Shown here piece after piece: positions 58,801 through 61,435 of a stretch of 64,000 nucleotides of DNA (position 1 is the first letter of the stretch; each line of letters starts with the position of its first letter). The stretch comes from Plutella xylostella (lineage: Eukaryota > Arthropoda > Insecta > Lepidoptera > Plutellidae). Location: the NCBI RefSeq assembly GCF_932276165.1, contig NC_063983.1, positions 7,013,501 to 7,077,500 on the forward strand. Reading direction: 5' to 3'. The notes beneath the pieces are model-generated. The model did no database searches. It had not been told where the DNA came from and worked only from the letters and a program-made list of their open reading frames with translations. Both the position numbers and the translations under genes were made by a program.

Positions 58801-61198
58801 GCACTACAATCTAGATATACCCGTTTCTTCAAAATGTTTTCTTTCACCGTAAGAGTACCTCTTATTACGTACGTACTTAAATTCCTTATTATAGGTACTG
58901 AGGCATTAGCTTCAGCGATCTCCTGTTTACGAATCCCGGATGTCAGTAAGTAACAATGACTGAGGCACATGGGCTCGTTGTTGGCGGCCTCAGCTCACTA
59001 TTGAAGGAATTAGTCACCCCCATTGGTGATTCCCTTAGCCCTAGGCTGGTGACTCTTTAACATGTTTTTTTTGCATTTTTTTCTATAAACTTATGAATGT
59101 CATGTTTGTTGTTTCAGGACGAGCGGTTCAACCACGACATCGACCAGCAGACGGGGTACAAGACGCGCTCGCTGCTCTGCATGCCCATCAAGGACATCAA
59201 CGGAGAGGTCATCGGCGTGGCGCAGGTTCATAATTTATAGAATTCAAAATCAAATGGTTTAATCGACGTAAATTTTACAATTATTTTTCCATAGTATTCT
59301 ACCACCATTTCACAAAGGCCCCGATTCATATTACACATTACATCATTCAAAACCCCACTGCTGGTACTACCAGTCATCGGTAGATAGAGTTATTGAAACT
59401 GGCAGTAAGCCTATGTTTTTGAGTTAAAGATAGTGCTATTACCATGTCTTTCGTTTATATACAGGTGTTGCATCTGTATTTTTTATAGATACCTATAAAT
59501 GTAAATCATGCCACCAGCTCTGGGTCAGAGAGATTGACTCTTAAAAATGTCCCCATCGATATTACACCCCTGTTTTCATAGAATTTGCAAAGGGTTTGAC
59601 TAATTTAATTAAGAGCTTCATTAATCAGCGAAACACGTGTTTCAATTCTATGTGCAAAAATAAGTCATTATAAATATGTTAAAATATAGAGACATTTAAA
59701 TTTATGTACGTACGTACCTACATACCTGCGCTGCCAAAGAAAAGTTGGAAATGCGCGATAAATAGTCTACTTTCGCGTCGGCCACTGATCAAATGCCGCC
59801 CTGATCATGAACTCGACAAACTTGTGTAAATAGCAGATGCCAATTTACATTTTCAAGGCCCCGGCTGAAGTTGTAAATATGCAGAGATATAGGATCTCTG
59901 TGATGCACTCAGTTGACAAACACACTCTTACCAGCAGTCGCTCTGTTTACTGATCCACATTCAAAGAAAGAGATTTGTAATGGATAAAGATTTTATTACA
60001 ATAGGTAGGTTAGGTACATAGTTTGTACCTACATAGATTTTATCCGATTAGTGTGTCGATTTTTTAAATCTTTTATATTCATTATAATTTGTACAGGCTA
60101 CATTTTTTTACTTTGTAATCTGAGAAGATAGATCTACGAAGAAAAGAAAACGGCACTTTCCGAACTTTTTGTAAAGCCAAAACTTGAAAGCTTTATAATT
60201 ACTCCTACTCCACTAGAAAATGTCTAAGAATCTAAGTAAAAAATTAAATCAATTTTTAATAATGGTAGAGATTCACTTCAATAATATGCGCAGACCCTCT
60301 CCTACTGTACAACACTCACGAGAGCAATGAAAAAGCTCCATTGACACTATGGAACGGCAATGGCAGGTGGAACTTTTTCATAACTTACTCGAGATATCTC
60401 TCTCTAACCATACAAGACTTAGAGTGTACTATCTCTCTCTAACCTCAAAATTTCATCCATCCGCAGGTCATCAACAAACAGAACGACGGTCCGTTCACTT
60501 CGTACGACGAGAAGGTGTTCTCCGCCTACCTGCAGTTCTGCGGCATCGGGCTCCGGAACGCGCAGCTGTACGAGCGGTCCCAGCTGGAGGTCAAGCGGAA
60601 CCAGGTGATTATAATATGTGGGGACATCTCACACACGGCCATCAACAAACAGAAAGATTAGTAATCCGACAGAGAACTAAATTCACCGACATAGCTCACA
60701 GAGTTAGTAAGCTTAAGTGGCAGTGGGCTGGTCACATCTGTAGCGTGCTTTGGGAGAGGCCTACGTCCAGCAGTGAACATCTATAGGCTGATGATGATGC
60801 GCAGTGGTTATAATGTGGAGGATTGGAGAAACACATATTAAGCATAATTCACTTTTATTGTAATTAGCAAAAATATATCTACAGCCATTTATATTGGTGT
60901 TACGAATCTGAATCGGTTCATCTACAATCGATTGTTCCATGAATGGTTCGTCAATAAAGTGAATCGATAAGTCCGTCAATGTTTCATCAATACAATCTTT
61001 TGACCATTATCATTTAGCCCTTACAAGGAGTAGTCAACAATGTTCACATACGTAGAATAGACAACTAACACTAGATTCCCGCCTCAGGTGCTGCTGGACC
61101 TGGCGCGCATGGTGTTCGAGGAGCAGAGCACGATCGAGCACATGGTGCTGCGGATCCTGACACACACGCAGAGCCTCATCCGGTGCCAGAGGGTGCAG
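4202..61198 (+). CDS. Pde11: Pde11-like cyclic nucleotide phosphodiesterase, spliced, 5' part
   Basis: Nine exons join in one frame to about 387 residues: 4202-4259, 19628-19781, 23605-23721, 26127-26307, 37233-37375, 42709-42859, 59118-59225, 60467-60604 and 61088-61198. Seen: a MGQAAS start, a Gly-rich linker (about residues 30-40), a segment with WLDENQEF and RKATRQVVDAW (57-82), the RKIS kinase-type site (110-113), GAF-A (about 165-335) with NK at 307-308, F314 and DE at 318-319, then the first part of GAF-B. Known: PDE5/6/11 enzymes hydrolyse cGMP (PDE11 also cAMP) and the GAF domains bind cyclic nucleotide or support dimerisation. The catalytic HD domain is not in the window. I name it Pde11 because, from memory, the fly Pde11 protein begins with a near-identical MGQAASMCR. 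The GAF-A, linker and kinase-site segments look closer to vertebrate PDE5, so an annotator might call it cGMP-specific PDE. Confidence 0.9.
5260..5456 (-). repeat. Interspersed repeat, family of 10806-11032, opposite orientation
   Basis: It starts CTAGCTGTTCCCGCGAGC and ends with AGACAGACAGACA and CAGTTACTTTCGCATTTAT. The same sequence in reverse, with matching internal blocks (GTAGCCTATGTTCTTTCTC, TAGTTTTGGCGTGAAAG), occurs at 10806-11032. I recognise this as a common dispersed repeat of lepidopteran genomes but cannot assign its class. Strand is set relative to the other copy. Confidence 0.8.
7911..7992 (+). repeat. Two tandem copies of a 41-bp unit
   Basis: CACTTCAATGACACCGT occurs at 7911 and 7952 with similar flanks (ACAGGCTTTCTATAAC / ACAGACTTTCTAAAGC). 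Related words (AGACTGTAAAA...ACGGTGT) appear inverted at about 7205-7230, so 6870-8150 may be an old, decayed element. I cannot define its ends. Confidence 0.6.
8633..9187 (+). repeat. Lepidopteran dispersed repeat (CGGCCAAGTGCGAGTCGG...TACGGAACCCT)
   Basis: Begins AAAACCGGCCAAGTGCGAGT and ends GGCTACGGAACCCTAAAAA, with GGGTTCCGTAGC near the left end as an inverted partner of GGCTACGGAACCC, plus an internal (GACG)-type run at 9107-9133. I know this sequence type as abundant in moths and butterflies. It is non-coding. A short piece of its left end recurs reversed at 49441-49465. Confidence 0.8.
9661..9727 (-). repeat. SINE head fragment (tRNA-like)
   Basis: Read on the minus strand it has GTGGTGGCGTAACGGG, A-box-like, and GGGGGTTCGAATACTG, B-box-like, the internal pol III promoter of tRNA-derived SINEs. 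No cloverleaf can be completed, so it is not a tRNA gene. Confidence 0.6.
10806..11032 (+). repeat. Interspersed repeat with (GTCT)n microsatellite
   Basis: Reverse-orientation partner of 5260-5456. It carries an expanded GTCT/GTCTGTCT run at about 10831-10881 and ends GCGAAGCTCGCGGGCACAGC. The short AGACAGACAGACA run of the other copy corresponds to this microsatellite, so the array has expanded inside the element. Confidence 0.85.
11715..12991 (-). mobile_element. Full-length mariner transposon
   Basis: TIRs of 22 bp, 20 of 22 matching, lie at 11714-11735 and 12969-12990 (core GATCGGGAATAGAA), flanked by TA dinucleotides at 11713-11714 and 12992-12993, the mariner target duplication. The length of about 1.28 kb is right for the family. 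It contains one uninterrupted transposase gene. The exact outer ends differ by a base or two between sides. It sits in Pde11 intron 1, antisense to the gene. Confidence 0.9.
11769..12827 (-). CDS. Mariner transposase, intact, D,D34D
   Basis: A single 352-residue frame with no stop or frameshift, the usual mariner length (about 345-355). Order: N-terminal helix-turn-helix DNA-binding part (about 1-115, with LSQEQCLAEL and TTIYRWYSEF), the WVPHRL linker at 121-126, then the catalytic domain. The triad is D160 in SGDESWIY, D254 in LHHDNASSHTA and D289 in YSPDLSPNDY, with 34 residues between the last two, so it is D,D34D. It cuts and pastes DNA at TA sites. ATG at 12825-12827 matches the family start MELTREHFR. 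All key residues are present, so activity is possible; I cannot say if it is expressed. Subfamily not assigned. Confidence 0.96.
   Translation of the reverse strand: MELTREHFRAIIFHNFRRGLSQEQCLAELVSIYKLEAPSKTTIYRWYSEFRRGRSSLTTVPSTGRPKTAVTQDNIDAVRQLIKEDRHVTYEQIRASLSIGMTAIQTILHEELGVKKLVSRWVPHRLTEEQKSARVNWCQSALQRFHGGSSNAVYNIVSGDESWIYSYEPERKHQSAVWVFEGEVKPTKVIRSRSVSKKMVASFVSKTGHVATIPLQEQRTVISCADWYTTVCLPEVVRELRKTNPNRRIILHHDNASSHTARKTRTFLNMENVELMDHPPYSPDLSPNDYFTFPRIKDMLRGQRFSGPEEAVEAYKSAVLTVSTSDWNYCFNDWFNRMKKCIECHGDYFEKQ
13603..14424. mobile_element. Non-autonomous TIR element, 822 bp, with nested hairpin
   Basis: Terminal 26-bp inverted repeats, TAGGGTAACGTAACGTACC at the left and its complement at the right (13603-13628 and 14399-14424, one mismatch), are flanked by CCTA on both sides (13599-13602, 14425-14428), a likely target duplication. 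It has no coding capacity. The word TGTACCTTGGGAC recurs several times inside. A second inverted pair at 13993-14078 / 14121-14206 lies within it. Confidence 0.85.
13993..14206. repeat. 86-bp inverted repeat hairpin inside the TIR element
   Basis: Arms 13993-14078 and 14121-14206 are complementary at 84 of 86 positions with a 42-base spacer. Transcribed from either strand it would fold into a long, nearly perfect stem. The arms begin with the same ACCTTGGGAC word as the element ends, so the hairpin may derive from a copy of the element end. Confidence 0.9.
14585..15040 (-). mobile_element. Non-LTR retrotransposon 3'UTR fragment
   Basis: On the minus strand it holds GGCAGAACCTTAGACTTTGG and ends with AACAAATAAAGAATAAA at about 14590, a polyadenylation-like 3' end. 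The TTCCAGGCAACCT block is shared with 57075-57300. No coding sequence remains. Confidence 0.5.
15955..16205 (+). mobile_element. tRNA-derived SINE
   Basis: GGTGGTAGCTCAGTCGGGTAA (A box) at about 15960 and GGGCTCGAATCCCGG (B box) at about 16007 form a tRNA-like head, followed by a unique body (CATGTACCAATGAGC, ACGGGGTGTAACCCCGC). The acceptor stem does not pair, which rules out a working tRNA. The 3' end is uncertain. Confidence 0.75.
16845..17341. mobile_element. MITE split by a SINE insertion
   Basis: Perfect 16-bp inverted repeats AAGTTTACGTTTTCTC (16845-16860) and its complement (17326-17341) bracket the SINE at 16892-17275. Related unsplit sequence (CTGTCATCTGCATAC ... CGCTAGAGACCC ... 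ATAGTTTTCGACAAA) is at about 42530-42640, and a partial reverse copy with GGCGCCTCTAGC lies near 24190-24275. The order of insertion follows from the nesting. Confidence 0.65.
16892..17275 (+). mobile_element. tRNA-derived SINE with (ATT)n tail
   Basis: The head has TGGTCTAGTGGTAGAAGC (A box) and GGGTTCGATTCCCGGG (B box), followed by a body of about 300 bp and the tail ATTATTATTATTATTATAAT at 17259-17275. The tRNA-like 5' and 3' ends do not pair, so it is a SINE and not a tRNA gene. Full-length by appearance. Confidence 0.85.
19628..19781 (+). CDS. Pde11: Pde11 exon 2 (Gly-rich linker and WLDENQEF motif)
   Basis: The acceptor TTGTTCCAG ends at 19627 after a pyrimidine tract, and the donor GTGGGT starts at 19782. 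The two first bases complete the previous codon and two last bases (AG) are carried into exon 3. It encodes 50 residues: a linker with an AGAGGGGGG-type run, then CYDAECARTEAWLDENQEF and the beginning of the FVHDYFLR helix. The WLDENQEF...DYFLRKATR stretch matches the N-terminal conserved segment that precedes GAF-A in PDE5/PDE11 proteins. The GC-rich glycine run is the most length-variable part and could differ between alleles. Confidence 0.92.
19782..23604 (+). other. Intron 2 of Pde11 (3.8 kb)
   Basis: GTGGGT donor to CCCAG acceptor, phase 2. A piece at about 20965-21095 (CACTGGCAAGCGAGTCACCC ... TACACATCTAGAAATCTAGG) matches the SINE-type sequence at 58735-58840. A GC-rich stretch at 21665-21750 repeats GTCCGGTGTCCG. 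The remainder shows no gene or definable element. Confidence 0.6.
23605..23721 (+). CDS. Pde11: Pde11 exon 3 (KATRQVVDAWLVSHA), 3' half triplicated downstream
   Basis: Acceptor TTTCCCAG ends at 23604; donor AG|GTAACT at 23722. The codons give KATRQVVDAWLVSHATPP followed by a Ser/Ala/Thr/Pro-rich tail ending TTPV, with the last two bases starting the Arg codon of the RKIS kinase site. Phase is 2 at both ends. The last 74 bases plus 44 intronic bases are repeated twice more downstream. Only the first donor keeps the frame, because reading past it gives an immediate TAA (23723-23725). Confidence 0.93.
23648..23975 (+). repeat. 118-bp tandem triplication spanning the exon 3 donor
   Basis: Units start at 23648, 23766 and 23884 (period exactly 118). 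Each begins GCCACGCCGCCCAGCGCC and carries the last 74 coding bases of exon 3, the donor GTAACT and 44 intronic bases; the third copy is complete only through the donor region. I see one substitution (CTCCAGC to CTCTAGC) between copies. Within each unit a 19-bp word CTGTCACGCGAGTCTACTA is itself doubled. Only the first copy is used in frame. Confidence 0.95.
23957..24117 (+). repeat. Degenerate ~28-bp repeats, each with a donor-like GTAACT
   Basis: Downstream of the triplication a short unit of the type CAGGTAACTGTCACACTAGTCCAGCTGT repeats with drift and length variation. GTAACT occurs at 23958, 24046, 24074 and 24102, with altered versions at about 23985 and 24014. It apparently grew from the intronic bases next to the exon 3 donor. 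Confidence 0.85.
25935..26025. mobile_element. Diverged relative of the 37399 MITE
   Basis: AAAGGGGCGCAAGAC on the left pairs roughly with GTCTTGTGCC on the right, and the inner AAGACGTGACAAAAGTT is shared with the MITE at 37399-37495. The outer TIRs have decayed. It lies about 100 bp before the exon 4 acceptor. Confidence 0.6.
26127..26307 (+). CDS. Pde11: Pde11 exon 4 (RKIS phosphorylation-site segment)
   Basis: Acceptor CTCCCCAG ends at 26126, donor GTGAGT starts at 26308. The first base completes Arg; then KISAHEFERGGLLKPLV, VDGTPTFLGDPP, a basic PQRRSRHEL stretch and DEKELIFEL, which leads into GAF-A. Known: in vertebrate PDE5 the matching RKIS serine is phosphorylated by PKG, raising activity and cGMP affinity. 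The matching serine here is encoded at 26134-26136, so the same control is inferred. Exon ends in phase 0. An inverted repeat begins only 22 bp past the donor. Confidence 0.94.
26330..26425. mobile_element. Small inverted-repeat element (MITE-like), 22 bp after exon 4 donor
   Basis: TATATCCCATTCC at the left pairs with GGAATGGGATATA at the right, and ATCTGATA with TATCAGAT further in, giving arms of about 31 bases with some mismatches and a loop of about 33. No coding capacity. Class not known. Confidence 0.75.
29930..30680 (+). pseudogene. THAP-domain gene relic, two exons, frameshifted
   Basis: ATG at 29930 opens a frame with GGWILFGC, ending YFH at a consensus donor GTAAGT (30013). After a 501-bp intron (acceptor CTTTCATAG ending 30513) it resumes FPTEKKISRKWIEITGRTNW, then HTKI, and after a one-base frame change near 30599 CSAHFEEDCFDWTK, stopping at 30678-30680. 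This is the C2CH zinc-finger THAP pattern (MGxC...GC, FHxFP, W, CSxHF), which binds DNA in many nuclear proteins and in P-type transposases. Defects: the first zinc cysteine reads Trp (TGG), and the frameshift breaks the domain before its CSAH. It may be part of a decayed DNA transposon; no downstream transposase was found. Confidence 0.75.
30731..30909. mobile_element. MITE, 179 bp, ~42-bp TIRs, ATAT target duplication
   Basis: CGTCGGTTGACAGGAAAAA at 30731 pairs with the complement at the right end (30867-30909) over about 42 bases with few mismatches. ATAT lies on both sides (30727-30730, 30910-30913). Non-coding; superfamily not assigned. It lies just downstream of the THAP relic. Confidence 0.85.
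31168..31332 (+). mobile_element. Non-LTR retrotransposon 3' end
   Basis: ATGCTGAGCTGGTGCC ... CTCTGGACAGCAA ... AATAAACGTTTATTTCTG matches the copies at 33747-33957 (+) and 61205-61435 (-). It ends with a polyadenylation-type tail. Strongly 5' truncated. Confidence 0.75.
32426..32490 (+). mobile_element. RTE-type retrotransposon 3' fragment
   Basis: GGAGACCCGTGCCCCAGCAG followed by TGGGGACGTG is a typical RTE 3' coding/UTR ending seen widely in Lepidoptera. The usual (GATGAT)n tail is decayed here to GTGATGAGAGATGA. Confidence 0.55.
32674..33719. mobile_element. Large foldback element, ~1.05 kb palindrome with ~490-bp arms
   Basis: It starts TAGTCCAGTC and ends GACTGGACTA, with ATT on both sides (32671-32673, 33720-33722) as a possible 3-bp target duplication. 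Nearly the whole length is self-complementary: for example CTGACTCCTAGGTGATGAGC at about 32787 and its complement at about 33598, and CATATGCTGGT at about 33130 paired with ACCAGCATATG at about 33270. The unpaired centre is about 60-70 bases around 33200. Small indels separate the arms. No coding frame. Confidence 0.92.
33747..33957 (+). mobile_element. Non-LTR retrotransposon 3' end
   Basis: GTAAGGGCCAGCTGAAAACC ... TGCTGAGCTGGTGCC ... AATAAATGTATCTTTCTTTC. Same family as 31168-31332 and 61205-61435. It begins 28 bp after the foldback element. Confidence 0.75.
37093..37146. repeat. Short strong hairpin before exon 5
   Basis: AGAAACCTGACCCCCCTC (37093-37110) pairs with GAGGGGGTCAGGTTTCT (37130-37146) with a single bulged base and a 19-base loop. 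It ends 86 bp before the exon 5 acceptor, so it may be a remnant of a palindromic MITE, or a structure in the pre-mRNA. Confidence 0.8.
37233..37375 (+). CDS. Pde11: Pde11 exon 5 (GAF-A, first part)
   Basis: Acceptor CTTCCACAG ends at 37232, donor AG|GTGAGA at 37376. It encodes VKDICNELEVRELCHKILQ, then NVSTLLDADRGSLFLVQG and a short loop, DKTAADNQNG. The ELVKDI...CHKI...DADRxSLFLV pattern is diagnostic for GAF-A of PDE5/6/11. The exon ends in phase 2 within an Arg codon finished by exon 6. A 97-bp MITE lies 23 bp past the donor and a short hairpin lies about 85 bp before the acceptor. Confidence 0.95.
37399..37495. mobile_element. MITE, 97 bp, 20-bp perfect TIRs
   Basis: AAGGGCTAGCACGGGGCGCA at 37399-37418 is exactly complementary to 37476-37495. 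The inner AAGACGTGACAAAAGTT is shared with 25935-26025. It lies 23 bp after the exon 5 donor. Non-coding. Confidence 0.92.
37725..37755. mobile_element. End fragment of the 41284-type MITE
   Basis: GCAGGATGTTGCAAAAAGGG is the same terminal word as the MITE at 41284-41469 (CAGGATGTTGCAAAAAGGG). No opposite end is visible. Confidence 0.6.
37914..38120. mobile_element. MITE, 207 bp, long perfect TIRs and GC-rich palindromic core
   Basis: AGGGCGCCTTCAAATTAGTC and the following bases to CTAAGTGT (29 in all) are exactly complementary at the right end. Inside, GCAGCGCTGCTGCAGCGCTG and similar palindromic blocks alternate with AT-rich sequence. The element is thus a hairpin of hairpins. Non-coding. 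Confidence 0.92.
39133..39402 (-). mobile_element. tRNA-derived SINE with 12-bp target duplication
   Basis: ATATACTATACA occurs exactly at 39121-39132 and 39403-39414, a perfect target-site duplication that fixes both ends. On the minus strand the head has TGGCGTAGTGGTTAGTGACC (A box) and GGGTTCGATTCCCGG (B box). The tail next to the left duplication is an A run on the + strand (39133-39151), so the element's own 3' tail is poly(T). A truncated relative is at 43205-43390. The clean duplication suggests a recent insertion. Confidence 0.92.
41284..41469. mobile_element. MITE, 186 bp, 31-bp TIRs
   Basis: TATACAGGATGTTGCAAAAA at 41284 and the complementary end at 41439-41469 match over 31 bases with one mismatch (GGATG / GGGTG). 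Non-coding. A fragment of the same family is at 37725. Confidence 0.92.
42709..42859 (+). CDS. Pde11: Pde11 exon 6 (GAF-A, central part)
   Basis: Acceptor TTTCTCCGCAG ends at 42708, donor AAG|GTAGGC at 42860. It reads CLVSKLFDVCSKSTPEQ, then EIRIPWGSGIVGYVAESGEP and VNIPDAYK. The W-G-x-G-I-x-G-Y/H-V and G-E-x-x-N-I-x-D-A-Y signatures are typical GAF-A core elements in this PDE group and form part of the cyclic-nucleotide pocket. Phase is 0 at the 3' end. It is followed by the longest intron of the window (16.3 kb). Confidence 0.95.
42900..43168 (-). pseudogene. RTE retrotransposon, C-terminal ORF fragment
   Basis: The minus strand reads IEQEIALRKWRWIGHTIRKG, then a spacer, HRRRGRPVHTWL and a later WRTLIKALC. 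This W-R-x-x-G-R-P and RKWRWIGH pattern is the C-terminal tail of RTE/BovB-type reverse transcriptase ORFs. It is a small 5'-truncated piece without catalytic domains. It begins about 40 bp after the exon 6 donor. Confidence 0.75.
43205..43390 (-). mobile_element. Truncated SINE, relative of 39133-39402
   Basis: AAATATCTGCCCCGGCCGGC and GATCGAACCCG match the body and B-box side of the SINE at 39133-39402. The A-box end is missing. It contains CATCTCACACCC and CAAGCTAGGCAGAGC, common in lepidopteran repeats. Confidence 0.65.
45318..45610 (+). mobile_element. tRNA-derived SINE
   Basis: GATGGTGTAACAGATAAGG (A-box region) and GTGAGTTCGAATCCGGCC (B box) are followed by GCATCGTGAGGAAACCTGCA, a well-known block of lepidopteran SINEs, and by TTGCGAGTCACC...GGGATTACAGTCGTGA near the 3' end. 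A reversed relative is at 54800-54945. Confidence 0.75.
48222..48248 (+). repeat. 27-bp direct repeat, first copy
   Basis: AAAAGGTATAGTAAATTTGG and seven further bases occur identically at 49060-49086, 838 bp away. The flanks differ. See findings. Confidence 0.9.
49060..49086 (+). repeat. 27-bp direct repeat, second copy
   Basis: Exact second copy of 48222-48248. No transposon ends are recognisable in the 811 bp between the copies. Confidence 0.9.
49190..49371. mobile_element. MITE, 182 bp, ~38-bp TIRs
   Basis: AGCGATCACAGGATTCGAT at 49190 pairs with the complement of ATCGAATCCTATGATCGCT ending at 49371; a few inner bases (AGGTAGGT) are inserted in the left arm. Inner ACTATTTTCGA also pairs. 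Non-coding. Confidence 0.85.
49441..49465 (-). repeat. Fragment of the 8633-9187 repeat family
   Basis: The minus strand reads AAACACCGGCCAAGTGCGAG, the left-end signature of the repeat at 8633. Only this end remains. Confidence 0.6.
50757..50987. mobile_element. MITE, ~231 bp, ACACTCACGGGCAAT termini (Tc1/mariner-like)
   Basis: ATAATACACTCACGGGCAAT (50757-50776) is exactly complementary to 50968-50987. The termini and flanking TA dinucleotides suggest a Tc1/mariner-type non-autonomous element, by resemblance only. Non-coding. Confidence 0.88.
53519..53711. mobile_element. hAT-type MITE, ~193 bp
   Basis: CAGCGGTTC at the left and GAACCGCTG at the right are the short hAT-like inverted ends; the inner part (GAACCTCTGGGTTCCGCG) is typical of hAT MITEs in arthropods. 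The 8-bp flanks CTTTATAC and GTCTACAC match at five positions, a decayed target duplication. Confidence 0.75.
54800..54945 (-). mobile_element. SINE, reverse orientation
   Basis: On the minus strand: GGTGTAACGCATAAGG (A box), GGGTTCAATTCTGCC (B box), then AAACATCGTGAGGATTC and GTCGTGAGC. It has the same architecture as 45318-45610, so it is the same or a sister family. Confidence 0.7.
55978..56705 (+). pseudogene. DDE transposase C-terminal remnant with internal duplication
   Basis: The frame from 55978 reads GHIVLRLPPYHPELNPIELV, then WRYVKGELA and KKWRNCDDHVIKN, then an in-frame TAA at 56221-56223. LPPYHPELNPIELVW is the end of a DDE_3-type catalytic domain, with the last acidic residue in NPIE; the first two catalytic Asp and the DNA-binding domain are missing. 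After the stop the frame continues DEYYKSDRVFDDVLD to a GTATGT donor, a short intron ending CTTAG, and an acidic tail (FIIEVNEN, DEDEDDDDDE, MEIDL) ending at 56703-56705. The stop, the donor-intron-acceptor block and the tail start are duplicated in tandem (56105-56370, 56371-56636). Confidence 0.8.
56105..56636 (+). repeat. 266-bp tandem duplication carrying a whole mini-intron
   Basis: TCGCAAGAACGTCGATTGAC begins at 56105 and again at 56371; the copies appear near-identical throughout. Each contains the end of one exon, a short intron and the start of the next exon of the transposase relic. Confidence 0.93.
57075..57300 (-). mobile_element. Non-LTR retrotransposon 3' fragment
   Basis: On the minus strand it has AAGAAATTGCTTTTTGGC and ends with TACAATAAAGCGTTTATAAA followed by (AAAT)n at about 57095. 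Similar to 14585-15040. Non-coding. Confidence 0.5.
57548..58258 (-). pseudogene. CR1/Jockey-type non-LTR element, 3' part with ORF C-terminus
   Basis: A minus-strand frame open from about 58258 to 57780 reads LKRLQYFLPLNTTLAQSLLF, then PILDYADVSYLDLTEELLNK, LERLQNLCIRFIFG, HISEYRAQLQWLPIRLRR and LWNSLPELP. This is the conserved C-terminal region after the reverse transcriptase palm in CR1/Jockey-type retroelements. A UAA just upstream and no RT catalytic motif show 5' truncation. The 3' end at about 57548 is a (TTGAA)n tail, seen as TTCAATTCAATTCAATTCAA on the + strand. The frame itself is unbroken, so the copy is probably fairly young. Confidence 0.85.
58690..58960 (+). repeat. SINE-related remnant
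   Basis: GCTCACGACTGTTATCC, GGTGACTCGCAAGCGAGCC and ACTCGCTTTTCGTATTCAC match pieces at 20965-21095, 36450-36515 and 45565-45615. It is a decayed member of the same family, without a recognisable head. Confidence 0.5.
59118..59225 (+). CDS. Pde11: Pde11 exon 7 (GAF-A, DERFN...TGYKT)
   Basis: Acceptor TGTTTCAG ends at 59117. The 36 codons give DERFNHDIDQQTGYKTRS, LLCMPIKD and GEVIGVAQ, matching the D-x-R-F-N...TGYKT-x-S-x-L-C-M-P-I signature of PDE GAF-A domains. It starts and ends in phase 0, so it could be skipped without a frameshift. The donor is weak: CAG|GTTCAT instead of GTRAGT. Confidence 0.93.
59226..60466 (+). other. Intron 7 of Pde11 (1.24 kb)
   Basis: Weak donor GTTCAT, acceptor CCGCAG, phase 0. 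The phrase CTACCACCATTTCACAAAGGC at 59300 is nearly repeated at 19542, upstream of exon 2. No gene or clear mobile element in it. Confidence 0.7.
60467..60604 (+). CDS. Pde11: Pde11 exon 8 (end of GAF-A with NKXnFX3DE, linker helix)
   Basis: Acceptor CATCCGCAG ends at 60466, donor CAG|GTGATT at 60605. It encodes VINKQNDGPFTSYDEKVF, then YLQFCGIGLRNAQLYE and LEVKRNQ. The NK-x5-F-x3-DE motif, which stabilises the cGMP pocket in PDE GAF domains, is complete. The following helix, with LEVKRNQ, links GAF-A to GAF-B as in PDE5. Both ends are phase 0. A 15-base stretch near its start recurs by chance in a repeat fragment at about 60640, with no second exon copy. Confidence 0.95.
60605..61087 (+). 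other. Intron 8 of Pde11 (0.48 kb)
   Basis: GTGATT donor to CCTCAG acceptor, phase 0. Its first third is retroelement-derived (listed next). The rest shows nothing definable. Confidence 0.75.
60614..60800 (+). mobile_element. RTE 3' end joined to a SINE-like scrap
   Basis: TATGTGGGGACATCTCACAC plus ACGGCCATC is a common lepidopteran repeat word. It is followed by RTE C-terminal coding remnants (RQRTKFTDIAHRVSKLKWQW, AGHI) and the RTE tail GGCCTACGTCCAGCAGTG ... CTATAGGCTGATGATGATG. It starts about 9 bp after the exon 8 donor. Confidence 0.7.
61088..61198 (+). CDS. Pde11: Pde11 exon 9 (start of GAF-B), last exon in window
   Basis: Acceptor CCGCCTCAG ends at 61087, donor CAG|GTGCGT at 61199. 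The 37 codons read VLLDLARMVFEEQSTIEH, then MVLRILTHTQSLIRCQRVQ, the first helices of GAF-B (PDE5 has VLLDLASLIFEEQ here). Phase 0 at both ends. The coding sequence must continue past 64000; I found no further exon in 61199-64000. A retroelement 3' end begins about 11 bp after the donor. Confidence 0.94.
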
Positions 61199-61204
61199 GT
61201 GCGT

Positions 61205-61435
61205 AATAAAAGAATTAGAAAGAAACAAAGAAATATTTATTTGAGACACTGACAACAATAACAAAAATACTGAATATGAAACAATACAACAACAACAATA
61301 TACAGACAATAATACAATACAAAACAAACAAGGGTTGCTGACCAAAGCGTCAAAAAGGCACCAGCTCAGCATACGCTGTGGACAATTAGATCACAGCGCT
61401 GGTTTTCAGCTGGCCCTTATACGGTAACCTATAGA
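61205..61435 (-). mobile_element. Non-LTR retrotransposon 3' end
   Basis: Reverse-strand copy of the family at 31168-31332 and 33747-33957: AATATTTATTTGAGACACTG ... GGCACCAGCTCAGCAT ... GCTGGTTTTCAGCTGGCCC. The polyadenylation-like end faces the exon 9 donor about 11 bp away. Confidence 0.8.

Larger units (their letters stand above)
42860..59117 (+). other. Intron 6 of Pde11 (16.3 kb)
   Basis: GTAGGC donor to TTTCAG acceptor, phase 0. It holds many mobile elements, listed separately. 43400-45315, 45620-48220, 49470-50755, 50990-53515, 53715-54800 and 54950-55475 show no gene or definable element to me. A palindromic CRE (TGACGTCA) is at 52481-52488. 57410-57470 is very AT-rich. Several open frames here lack any known motif. 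Confidence 0.55.

Noticed and set aside
60640..60656. Possible duplication of the start of exon 8 (CATCAACAAACAGAA)
   Set aside because: Only 15 bases match; the flanks are a common repeat word and RTE sequence, so it is coincidence at a repeat junction.
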